NCBI GenBank assembly: GCA_022702705.1
Contig: CM040424.1
Span: forward strand, 78,929,452 to 78,993,451
DNA: 64,000 nucleotides
From: Papilionanthe hookeriana x Papilionanthe teres
Taxonomy: Eukaryota; Streptophyta; Magnoliopsida; Asparagales; Orchidaceae
Direction: 5' to 3'
A program made the translations under genes and the position numbers. The notes beneath the pieces were generated by a model. That model was not told the DNA's origin and searched no databases. It saw only the letters and a program-made list of their open reading frames with translations. This document shows positions 11,761-22,500 of the stretch, piece by piece (position 1 is the first letter of the stretch; every line of letters starts with the position of its first letter).

Positions 11761-14064
11761 CTGCAAATATTCTCTCATTATCTTTATTTGATTATTAAAA
11801 AAATAAGGGTCTTTTACATACATACCACCTTATTACAATATATTCACATATCTAACTATTAAATTTTAATTTTACAATTATACCACCCATATCTTTCATA
11901 TCACATAAAAAATAACATGATTTTAAGTTCTTAAGAGTGAAATGCAGCTTTTCATGCATAGAGAAGATAGTATATATGCAAAAATTGAAGTTTAGTTGTT
12001 AGAAATGTACATACATAAAATTAAATGGTATATGTATAAATCTTCCAAAAAAATTAATTATGTAATGAACCTTTTTGAATTACCACCATTAAAAATAAAC
12101 TCTAGGGTTATATATGTGATTTTTTTGGACAATGCATTTAAGACTAGATATGTACACAACCAATAAGACAAATGGTTGATAATAGAGGATCCAATCAATT
12201 AAAAGCAACCACTTATGGAGAAAGATTGGTGTAACATAAAATAATCCACCCTTAAATTTTGTAGCAATGAGGAGTAATGAACTTTTTAATATAATTAGAA
12301 TTTCATATTTCCATAATAGATTTGCATACAAATTTTAAGATATTTATCTCCGTCAGTAGCCAAGAAATATTCTAGTTTGTAATTTAACCAAATAAGAGAG
12401 AGCCATTTGTTAGGAAATTTCATAAGATTAGTCTCAGATATATAACTATTGAGGCGCATATGTTTACAAAAAGTAATAGAAATCCCAATAATTTTCTCTT
12501 GATTTGAGAATACTCGATTCAAAATTTCAGAATTAGCCAACCAAAATTGATTTAGTAAGAAACATCACGAAAGGAAGTTGATCTTCTTCTTTCCCTTACA
12601 TCACTAGCCGCTTGAACACAAAAGATTCTTTCTTATTGAGCTAAGAAAAATATCATGCATTGAGTAAGCTAGGAGGTTGAGTTTAGAAGTACATGACATG
12701 TAAAGAGGATTCCATTTATTTTATATTCTCCCAATAAAGAATTTGTTATAGTTATTATAAATATTCTCATCAAGTAATGACATCAAATTGCTACAAGAAC
12801 AACTAACTTGCCATATCAAAGTTGATCATAGTTTTAAACAGAGAAAGGAGGATAATAATCAAGTTGAAATCAATGGTATTTGATTAATTTTTTTATTACT
12901 TTTTTAAATATAAGATAAATTTAATTATAATTTTAGGAAATAATGGTATCGTATTTTGCATATAGGTCTTTTAGATAGAAGTATCGCCTCAACCAACAAA
13001 TCATCCCTCTAAGCACTAATATTCAATCAATAAAACTTAAAAATAAAAGATTGAACAAATATATTTAATTAATCAATTCTTAAATTTTTAGCTCAATTGT
13101 ATATTCATTATAGCTCAATTGTGCGCGTAATTTCAAACACAAGATATTTTGAATGAGCTGAACATGAGCTAGGCGTGAAGTCGCTCGAACACGGCTTTGC
13201 TTAAAACCCGATTTATGCTAGTTTGCGCATTATTATGATATCGAGGGGAGGGAGAATGATTCTTTAAAGAGAACCCATAACCCACATGTAACGACGACTC
13301 TCTGCCGGTATTCTCAATGCCAAAATGCATTCATGTATAATATTCCAAATACTACTGGGGCGGAAGAAGACATCAAAAACAACAGAAAGCAACCAATATT
13401 TTCTAAACCTTCTTTTTTTATCTTTCGGAAAAATTATATGCACAATGATTTTGACGTTTACTTTTTCTTTTTCAAAAATCAGACGCAATTCTAACGTTAT
13501 AGAGCTCCATAGGGGTAGAACAGACCTGTAAGGACTGAGTATGGCCGCCGGAATCCTAAGCTTTCGAGTGAGCGGCCGCCAAGTCTTGCCGTCGAAACCA
13601 TTGGGCTCCCCTGCTTCGTCTTCCTGCTCTCTAATCGCGTTCCCATACCCGTAAGTCCCTTTCGTCTCGAACAACAGCTGGTTAAAATCAAACTCCCCCG
13701 CCGCTCCCCACTCCATCGACTTCATCCTCCTCTCCCTGCTCCTCCCAACCTTTCCCGCCGGAACCTCGCCGTCGAACCCCTCCGCCGTCTTCTCTGAGCC
13801 GTCTGGATTGAGGGGAACGACCTCCATGGGTTGGTTGTCTGGCGTAACCGGAAACTGTACCACGTATTTGCTTAAGTCCACTTTGTCCAACGTATTTGTT
13901 GAAGTCCACCTGATGTACCTGCGGGAGGCTGTTGGCCGGCCGAAAACAACCTTCTTCGGCGGCGTCGGCGGCAGCGGCGGCGTCGGCGGCGGCGGTGGAT
14001 TCCTCTGGTTTTGCTCTGAGGACATCGTCTCTGTCGACTGGGTCTTGCTCTGCACTCCGCTCAT
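9288..14064 (-). CDS. CSLD: Cellulose synthase-like D protein, two exons, with altered catalytic motifs and no RING finger
   Basis: CSLD proteins are multi-pass GT2 glycan synthases of Golgi or plasma membrane that act in tip growth and cell plates. Exons are 14064-13526 and 11760-9288. The codon AG|G joins them to read SPYRLLIGVR, the usual CSLD junction, giving 1003 residues with no internal stop. Family marks include KKVVFGRPTASRRYIRW, TPDNQPM, LLFETKGTYGYGNA, TWRPLTRKLRIPAAILSPYR, VSREKR, NLDCDHY (D514, D516), FPQRFEGID, and a C-terminal membrane block ending IGGSFLFL. The first aspartate motif is SDDAA (304-307 region), usually SDDGG. The third, TED, is AEH (698-700). QxxRW is QVLRS (738-742). 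The N-terminal 179 residues contain no cysteine, so the eight-Cys RING is absent. Start ATG chosen at 14064: the open frame upstream has no ATG. A pseudoenzyme, or a gene at the start of decay, are both possible. Confidence 0.93.
11761..13525 (-). other. CSLD intron, 1765 bp, containing a family 1 MITE
   Basis: GT-AG intron. Apart from the MITE at 11807-12046, which begins only about 45 bp from the 3' splice site, no feature is recognised. Confidence 0.8.
11807..12046. mobile_element. MITE, family 1, in the CSLD intron
   Basis: A 240 bp element with both arms: the left includes TTTTACATACATACCACC and the right ends GGTATATGTATAAATCTTCC. It shares the central ATCTTTCATATCACAT and GAAATGCAGCTTTTCATGCAT segments with the other copies. 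The flanking 9-mers, AAAAAATAA and AAAAAAATT, agree at 7 of 9 positions. Confidence 0.75.
13526..14064 (-). CDS. CSLD: CSLD exon 1 (N-terminal region)
   Basis: This exon runs from ATG (14064-14062) to the donor TACAG|GTCTG (GT at 13525-13524). It encodes a proline-rich head (residues about 22-38), the KKVVFGRPTASRRYIRW motif, TPDNQPM and LLFETKGTYGYGNA. Where CSLD proteins normally carry an eight-cysteine RING, this exon has a short Glu/Gly/Lys-rich linker and no cysteine at all. Confidence 0.88.
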
Positions 14065-14241
14065 CAAAATCCGAACTTGAAATACCAAAACTGAGTGATT
14101 TGATGGGCTGTTTTGAAATCTGAAACTTTGGGAATCAAATTAGGAAGGAAAGAGAAATCTCTGAGAATGCATTGTTGACTTTAACGGAAGAGGATATGTG
14201 AAACAGGGGAGTGGTGGTAGGGCTGGTGCGGGAAGAAGGAG

Positions 14242-14248
14242 CTTATAT
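14242..14248 (-). promoter_or_regulatory. Candidate TATA box for CSLD
   Basis: On the - strand the context is TCATATAAGC, about 180 bp upstream of the CSLD ATG. It is the best TATA-like word I see close to the gene. Transcription start is not known. Confidence 0.3.
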
Positions 14249-14694
14249 GAACTTCGGCGCCATTACGCAGTGCTTGGAGGCAATCAAAATGGGAGCTTTG
14301 AAAGAGTTTGGTGGATTCCATGAGGAACCGAACTTGGTCCGATAGCAGCAAAGTAAGGTTGCAAAATAAGCCATGAAATTATTGTGGAAACTTCATTAGC
14401 GGTTAAATTATTGTGAGAAAAAAACATTTATTTGTTTTTAATTATTATGATGATAAGCCGGGAACCGGGATGACATTATTGTCGTCTATACATTAGTCGA
14501 TATTGCGTATGTTAAATTTTAGGGAGTCATTGAAAGTGATTGAATTCTTTAGGACGTGGGATCATATGTCATTAGTGGGCTCATACAATTCGGGAGAGAG
14601 TTGTGTAGGAAGAAACAAGAGAGAATAAAAAGGAGAGATGAAAGCCCACTTAATAACTTTATTTATATGACTTATGGATGACTCTCCACCTTTG

Positions 14695-14876
14695 GCTTAA
14701 ATATTGCATCCGGACTCCGCATGCATGCGAAGGTGAATGGCGGGGCGCCACGTGGCAAGTGGGCCCCATCACCCCATACACTGGCCAATAGCAGTGTATG
14801 ATATCGGGGCCCACTTACCACGTGGCGCCTCGCCATTCGCCTCCGCACCTATAGAGTCCGGATGCAATATTTCGTC
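14695..14876. mobile_element. MITE, family 2, with a G-box in both arms, upstream of CSLD
   Basis: A 182 bp near-perfect foldback. Outer arms are AAATATTGCATCCGGACTC and its reverse complement. Inner arms contain GGCGCCACGTGG and AAGTGGGCCCC and their complements. It is flanked by an exact 9 bp direct repeat CCACCTTTG (14686-14694 and 14877-14885), indicating a Mutator-type insertion. Each arm carries the palindromic G-box CACGTG (14749-14754 and 14819-14824), about 0.7 kb upstream of the CSLD ATG. Arm similarity this high suggests recent movement. Confidence 0.85.
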
Positions 14877-14885
14877 CCACCTTTG

Positions 14886-15328
14886 CCAGACTATATAAAG
14901 AAAGAAAATATAGAATCATAGATTGCCCTGTAGAAAGCCTGTCCACAACATTCCAATCAAAAAAATAGTAAGGTGAGTGTGAGGTGACTCATAAATAAAG
15001 ATTGAAATATGTCCACAAATTTAATGATGACATACACCTTAACTTGTTGAAAGATTGGCATGTCGATATGAAAGGTTGGCATTAAGCCTCGAAAGATAAC
15101 TCTAGCAACCGGTATGAAACAACTAGCACATCAACATGTGAAGTTAGTAAACCACCTCGGCAAGTCGGCAATCAACATGCAATGAATGTGTTATAGAGAA
15201 GCTGTGCTCCCTGGATCCATGAGGTCTATTAATATATGCATTGGTTCATGAAAGCCACTTATGGGTACACATAAATATATATGATAAATTTTACTAGAAG
15301 TTTTAGTGATGTTATAAAGAAATTTTAA
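14886..15328. other. Intergenic, no feature recognised
   Basis: Nothing with coding or repeat structure that I can support. Confidence 0.4.
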
Positions 15329-15546
15329 GGCATTTACATGCATACCACCTAATTCTTACATATTTATGTGTGACGCAAAAATTTTACTTTTTTACATTTA
15401 TATCAGACACATAAGAAAATATCACTATTTTAATTTTTAAAAGATAAAATACACGTTTTGGTGCATAATTAAAATAATAAGTGGGTAAAAAATTAAAATC
15501 TAGGTTAGATATATGATAAATAGGAATTACGTGATACTTGTAACCC
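15329..15546. mobile_element. MITE, family 1
   Basis: The left arm GGCATTTACATGCATACCACC is clear, and the central GATAAAATACACGTTTTGGTGCAT segment matches the family. The right arm ends near TGATACTTGTAACCC. No matching target duplication is visible, so the right border may be damaged. Confidence 0.6.
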
Positions 15547-15928
15547 TTTCATATTTTTGAATGGCTGCAAGGATTTTATTACTTGGATTAAAAATTAGAC
15601 TCAAATCTAACAATGTAATTATGTTTCAGTGGAATCCGAACAGGATTTAGGTTGATTTTCAGTCAATCATAAGTCGATGCAAAATAATAATAATAATACA
15701 TTTAATTTTTTAAGGTTTTATGTAAACTGCCCTGGAACCCAACCCAAAAAAATGAACTTAACATATTCAATTAATGGATACTTAATATGAAGTGTTTTTC
15801 GTTTTTTTTTATTCGTGAAAGATGACCAATCAAACCCAAAATATTATTATTCTTCGCTTTGTTACCAACCAATGCACTATAAATTCAAGCACTAAAATTC
15901 TTCAATTATAAACTCATAGTTATCTATT
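15547..15928. other. Intergenic
   Basis: AT-rich. A short AAT microsatellite lies near 15685-15700. No other feature seen. Confidence 0.4.
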
Positions 15929-17904
15929 TGATACTGGAGTTAACCCAAGCCACAATGTAAACAAAAATATTATTGCTCAAATTCTGACGGTTACGACCAT
16001 GGCTCTTGAAAACAAGAAATATCAACAACAAACACAATGACACTACGACATAAACAAAGGACACAACACATAGGCTCCAATTAGGGCTATGGCAGCCGGT
16101 GGGGGCAGCAGCAAAGGCTGAGGGTGGTATGGGTTGTAGTGGGAGCATGTGAGGTGGGAAGAGCTGGAGAGGTTGGCTGGGAGGGGGCAGGAAGGTTGGG
16201 CAACTACCAGGAGGACTGCCCCCTAACTACCAGGAGGACCGACCAGGGGGCAGAGAAGTGCTGAAAGGGCTGCTGGTAGGTGGCCACAGAGGAGGACAAC
16301 AACTCGAGGGGGTCTGAGAGGAAGGAGCAATGCTGGCAACCGTGGGAGAGGGGCTACGGTGGTTGAACAGGAGCAGAAAAGTGGTTGGCAACAGTGAAAG
16401 AGGGGCGGCTGTGGCTGTATTCAAAGTTGGCAGCAGAGAAACATGTCAAAATCCATGGCATTTGCAACATTTTATGGCTATAACAGACTTATGGATTGAT
16501 TTCGTTGGATAGTAGCAAGTTTGTAGGAACTGATGCTGAGTTTCCCGCTTCATCTTCCTATCTTCTTGTTCCTCCCTTCAACATTTCAGATCATGGTCGA
16601 GAGTAGCCTCCCATTGAATTTCATCATCAAAGTCTGTAATCCACATCTAAAGTCGGTGAATCTCTCTTTGTATCTCATCATGGGAAAGCTCAAACATCTA
16701 TCATGCGGGCTGCATGGCTAGGGTTTAGATTTGAGAGGTTAAAGAGAATGTAAGAAACTCCTTGAAGGTGAAGAAAATTTAATTTGGTGTTTTTGATTTC
16801 AAAAGTCAACAAGAAAAGTATTAGGATTTGGTCGAATTCTTGCTGGAGGTTTGGGAGTAGGGGGGAGGGGGGGTGTGATGTTAGGGATCCTAGAGTGGGA
16901 CTATGATTGGGCTAGCTTTAATACCAAATGATGCCGGAGTTAACCCAAACCACAACATAAACCGAAATATTATCGCTGAAATTCTGACAGTTACAACCAT
17001 GACTCTTGAAAACAGGAAATTACAATGGCAAACACAATGACACTAACGCATAAACAAAGAACACGACACATAAGCTCTAGCTAGAGCTACAGTAGTCGGT
17101 GGGAGCATCAGCGAGGGCTAAGAGTGGTATGGGTTGTAGTGGGAGCAGGTGGGGTGGGAAGGGCTGGAGAGGTCGGCTGGGAGGAAATAGGAAGGTTGGG
17201 TAGCTGGCGGGAGGATAGGCCGAAGGGTAAAGAGTTGCTGGAAGGTCTGCTGGTAGGTGGCCGCAAAGGAGGACGACAACTGGAAGGGGGGTGTAGAAGG
17301 AAGGATCAATGCTGGCAGCCGTGGGAGAGGGTTTGCAGTGGTCGAGCAGTGGAAGAGATGCGGTGGTGGCTAGATTCGGTGCTGGTAGCAAGGAAACAAA
17401 AGTAAGGGGAAGATAAATGTCTCGCCGAGCTACAGTTGAAGCACCACTTGGATCCTTGGAGGCGGTCACCACCTAGGACGAGAGACAGCGGAGCACTTCC
17501 TCTCCTTCGGATATAGCCCTCGAAGGGAACAACAATGGCGCCAACAATCTGAATTCACTAATCAGTTAACTAACTAATCTAGGCAAGCAAACATACATTT
17601 AAATTTGAAGTCAGAAGATAAAAGAGGCAAGATATAAAGAAGGAAGAAATTATGAAGGCAAAGGGATGCAAAATAGCAAGGAGTTCCCTTATGGCAAGGC
17701 TCGAACAGGAGCAGCAAAGGCAGTAGCGGCAATTCCATGAACAGGAGTCACGTGCACTGGCGCAAATCCCGCTCTAACTAGCGGGAGCAGGGACTGGTCC
17801 AACTGACCCCTATCCAGGCCAATCCAACCGACTGAGTGTTGGCCGGTTCAGCTGCAATGAGAAGGGGTGGCGGGCCTGTATCGAGAAGGGGAAGCCCCGC
17901 ATCA
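15929..17904 (-). mobile_element. Miniature non-autonomous LTR element (family M), - orientation
   Basis: An upstream LTR occupies 17904-16929 (- orientation: starts TGATGCGGGGCTTCCCC, ends CTCCGGCATCA). Two bases later a primer-binding-site-like TGGTATTAAAGC (16926-16915) resembles the plant initiator-Met tRNA complement. The downstream LTR, 16440-15929, is truncated at its 5' side; about 510 bp align with the other LTR. The element is bounded by an exact 5 bp duplication CTATT (15924-15928 and 17905-17909). No gag or pol coding is present. The LTR termini match those of the element at 30055-31932, so both belong to one family. Confidence 0.8.
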
Positions 17905-17909
17905 CTATT

Positions 17910-18671
17910 GTTATTTTTATTTTGATATATACAAATCAGATGATCAGATCTAATCTACGTCATATTGAGACTAATATGACACGGCTCAAATGTTTATGAA
18001 ATTGAGTTGGACATATTATTGATTGTGGTCAAACTTAAAGCTATATTATCCCACAGTGTTATGACAGGTCAATCACCAATGGCTTGCCTTGAAGTTATTA
18101 AGAATTATATAGTAATTATGCCTTTCAGTGAGTAAGCTCTCGTACTCTATTCTGCATCTTATAAATGGCTTCGCGTTATAGAACATCCATATATTCCTCA
18201 ACTTTTTGCATAACACTCTCTAAAGATTATATTATTTTCTTTCTAACAACCTACACATAAATATTAATAAATCTCATAATTTGATAGATTCAATAATAGA
18301 TTCAATTTACTCCCTCCAAATAATAAAATTGATTTAGGCTACTCAACTAAGAAGAATACCAAGATCCACCACTGAATTAAATAGCTTAGGTTTCTAGGAA
18401 ACATAAATAAAGAGGAGGTAGAGGACGGGAGGGTTTAAGCTGTAAATAAAAAAATTATAGTTTCTAATGGATGATTGATCTTAAATAGGAGAAAATATTA
18501 CATGCCATCTAAAAATTTGTTGATGTAATGCGATCAATGCCGTCATCTTCGTCAATCTGAACACATCTACTAAACTACAATGGCACCATCTATGAGCATA
18601 ATAATAATTTTAAGGAGGGAAAGTGGCGACTCACACTCTTAAATTTGGGAGAAGTTATATAACTGTGGCGG
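17910..18671. other. Intergenic, no feature recognised
   Basis: AT-rich, without open frames or repeats that I can assign. Confidence 0.4.
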
Positions 18672-18770
18672 CATTCACGTACACTGCCCAATTCTGATGT
18701 ATTTACACATCTAAACTCTATTTCTAACATTTATACCACCCAAATCTTTCAGTTTATATTGATTCAAGTA
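18672..18770. mobile_element. MITE, family 1, left-arm fragment
   Basis: One arm only: GGCATTCACGTACACTGCCC followed by TGATGTATTTACACATCTAA and TTATACCACCCAAATCTTTC. The other half is absent. Confidence 0.5.
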
Positions 18771-19437
18771 ATTTAGGGGAGCGCATTCGATCAGTACGGA
18801 TGGAACGATTTTCAAATTAACCAAATTGAATGCAACCAAAATCTGAAAAACCAAGCCAACCAAACTTTTCATGAGACAACAAAATTTAATCCAGTTTAAA
18901 TAGATAAGTCATGAAGAAACCGAAATTTTATTTTAGCTGGAATTTGATTATAAATAAACATCAAGAATTACATATCTTGCATGCATGATATCAATTTAAT
19001 TTCATAAATGCTCCATTTAAATTTTTCATTTTTTAGGTTTGTTTGGTTAAATGAAAACAGCAACCGAACAAATAACCGAAAACCGAATAGTCAGAATTTT
19101 AAAAACCAAAAGCTGCAATGCTTTTCTGAAACCAAACCAAATCAACAAAAGTTATCAAATTCGGTTTTGACCAAATAATTCACATCCCTACAAGTAAATT
19201 AAAAGTGCGAAACCAAAAAAAGCTAAATACGCAGTTCATGTCCACTAGCAATATAGTGCTCAATAACGGTAAGACAAGGAGAATTGAAGCAAAGGTTAAT
19301 GGTATAAGATCCCGAACCACAATAATGTCTTCTTAAACATTTCATAATATTCAAAAGTTTCAGCGTGCTGATTTGGCATACCTCATGAAATCATTGAAAT
19401 TCAAACCACAAAACCAATGGCCTTTTGGCTATCATTA
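18771..19437. other. Downstream flank of the SMN-like gene (3' UTR expected)
   Basis: AT-rich region just beyond the SMN-like stop codon on the - strand. It should contain the 3' UTR. A poly(A) signal could not be fixed with confidence. From about 18780 to 19190 it has many AAACCAAA/GGTTTGGTT-like words, a low-complexity tract. Confidence 0.4.
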
Positions 19438-19534
19438 TCAACTGCAGCCATCTTTCTCTTTAGAAACAGTGCGATGTTCCTCTCCAACGATACTATTGTT
19501 TAGCTTTTCTGACTGCTCCTGCTCCAAAAGATAC
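19438..19534 (-). CDS. SMN: SMN-like exon 6 (C-terminal tail)
   Basis: Starts after the acceptor ATTTCAG; its first G completes the Arg codon AG|G. It reads YLLEQEQSEKLNNSIVGEEH and a Lys/Glu-rich tail ending DGCS before TGA (19440-19438). YL(L/A)EQ directly after the YG box is expected. Confidence 0.82.
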
Positions 19535-22500
19535 CTGAAATACAACAGGTAGAATGATAATATTCCACCAGTATTATCAGAAAAGGCTGATAAAAATCAA
19601 AATTATAGGTGTTTGTTCTTTTTGTTGATTGATGATTTCTTTCTCTGAAATATTTCAAGAAGTAGAAGGATTAGGAGGACAAACTAAGGTTTTCATAAGA
19701 ATAAAGCGTCAAAAATAGACTCATGATTATTTATATGGGGTCAGTTCAGTCCCAAAATTTATAAAAGTCCTCAAACTCTTTAAAATGATGTGACACAGTT
19801 CTCACAGAGGACTGTTTCATCCCATATTAAAAAAGTCTGTGGACTAAATTAGCATTTTTATATACCCTGGCATTAAAATGACACCCTGCAAAAAGTTAAG
19901 AAACCATTTTGACGCTTTTTTCATTTTCAAAATTTTGATGCAGCAGTCATTATAGATTTCATAAACGGGTATCCAGTAAATTCAGAATAAAGAGACGGTT
20001 CCATCACAGAATGCAGATGCCGGAGTTTTGCATGCATTTCACATGCAAACTAATATTAGACGCAGTTTAAAGGTTTAAATAAAAATAGAAACCTAAAAGA
20101 GAAAAAAATAGGGCATTTGCATACATACCAACCAATTGCGATTTATTTACATATCTAGCATCCAAATTTTACTCTTTATATTTATACCACCCACATCTTC
20201 CATATCACATCAAAAATACCACTATTTTAACTTTTAAAAAAAATGAAATGCATATTTTCATGCATGGTTAAGTGGCATATATGTAAAAATTGAAGTATAT
20301 GTGTTAGATATGCAAATAAATAAGAATTTAGTGGTATGTATGGAAATCTTCCAAAAAAATTTTGCTTGCCTGCCAGTTTGATAGCCTGCCCAATACCATG
20401 CATTTATGACAGACGTGAGATCAGTCTTTTGGCTGGTACTTGATAAATCTTTGCCAGAGGCATCAAACTCTCCATTTTTCTTTGCTGCGCTCATAGAAAT
20501 TGTGCAGTTTTCTTTAGGGAAATAATTTTAGTAATGGAATGGCTAAAATGATGCATACTGGAATATTTATTTGAAGATCACAAAGAAAGAGTTCGGCATG
20601 TACAAAGCAAAGTTTCATATTTCATAAATAATAACAAGATGCGTCTAAATACAGTAAGTATAGGAATTAGCCGAAATTTATACAAAGAAACAGCCTGAAT
20701 TCCATCATTAAATCGCCTCTAGAATAGGTTATGAATTTTTTATTTCAACCCCAAAAATTGAAGTAACTCGCACCAAAAAATCATCTAAATTTATTCTACA
20801 TTACAGTTTGGACACTAAAATTTAAAAAAAAAACAAAAAAATTATTCTGCTTTCAAATTTAATTATAGTTCCATCATTTCTTACAAAACTCATTGAAAAT
20901 GTGATCATAGAATATCAAGTAAAATATCTGTGATAATCAAGGGTTGAGATGATCATTAAATTAATTTACTTGGCACAACGTCTTCAACAGAAGATGCCAT
21001 GTGACTTGCTAAGCGGGAAAAAGTTGGTTTTAGAGCAATTTGCCCAAAAATAAATTTATGCAATCTCAACAGGAAAGCCTGCAAAGTTCAAGTTATCAAA
21101 CGAAGACCAACCATTTTACCAAGGAAACTCCCATGTACTTTTTTTTACTAAGGATTTGGATACAATGCCAAAGAAAAACTTCATCCCTGCAAACCAAGAA
21201 ATGATACTTACCTGAATTTTTTTAGATTTAAATCTCAGACATTTCCAATCTCAGCATACAAATTTTTTTAAATAAATTTCACACTCCAGCAGCAAGGCTT
21301 TGCTAGAATAGTGATAAATACTGAGAAAAATAAAATAACACCAAGAGAACAAGCTCCCAAAAGCTTTAAAAGGCATACAGTTTTGTGTTTCCTTAAAATT
21401 CATCTATGTCCACGGCCACACGGAGATCGAATATTCCAGCAAACTTTAAAAGAATAATAATATTGACTGCACTTTATATGAATAAAAACAAAAAAACCAC
21501 TTTAATTATGTTGATGGTTGAGGGAGAACACAATAATCAGTTGTGAAGGCAATGAATGAACACGAAAGAATAAAAGGTTGATGCTGCTTCTATTTCTTCT
21601 CACCTCTCTTCTCTATTGTAAGAGCTTTTTATCTCTTCTACTCTCTCCACATCTCTCACTAACAATTTATTTTTTGTGACTGTGGAATGGTTGATATCAT
21701 ATGTTTTTTCATATTTTTATTGTTGTCAAATGTAATGGTAGGGTAGAAAGATTAAGCATAAATGGAAAATCTTTAGGCAGCTAACATCTTGACAAATTAA
21801 ATGTGAAATAAGTTACGCGGCCACCATTTTAAAATTCAAATATAAAATAACATTTGAGTCGATAGCCACCACCCTTAAAAAATCAAAAAGAATTTATATC
21901 CAAGCTAATTAATGTAATTTATACTCCAGACTTCACATCTCTCACTTAAATTTAAAAATTCAATACACCTACTTAGCGGTCATGTCTTAACACTTATTGC
22001 ATAACTCCTTTGCATCACTCATAAAGGTTAACTAACACTTCATAAAGCCTAGACTTCTCGATAGGTACTACTTTTACGAGCAAAATATAGAGGTTTTATA
22101 CTCTTTTTAAGTTTGTTAAGTTGTAAAGCATGAATCTCAACCAAGCTAAATATATGATGGCACATGAGCTGTTAGTGTTTTATCAGGAAATGAAAGATGG
22201 TGTTCTTCTCATAGTGAATAGCATTCACCAAAAAAAAGTGATGCCTTGTTAAAATTAATTTAATTCTTCTAAAAAATCTTTCAAGGAAACCAACTTTTTA
22301 TTAGCTTCAATGACTACCACATATTCAGCTTTTGTAGTCAAGAGTGAGAATCTTTTTAAGTCATGACAATAAAACAATAGTAGTGTCACCAAAAGCCTAA
22401 ATACACTCAATGATACTACTTATGGTGACTAGGTCACCTCTTATATCAAAATCACATAAGTAGGCAGTTTTAAGTCAATTTTTCTAAACTTCAAAATATA

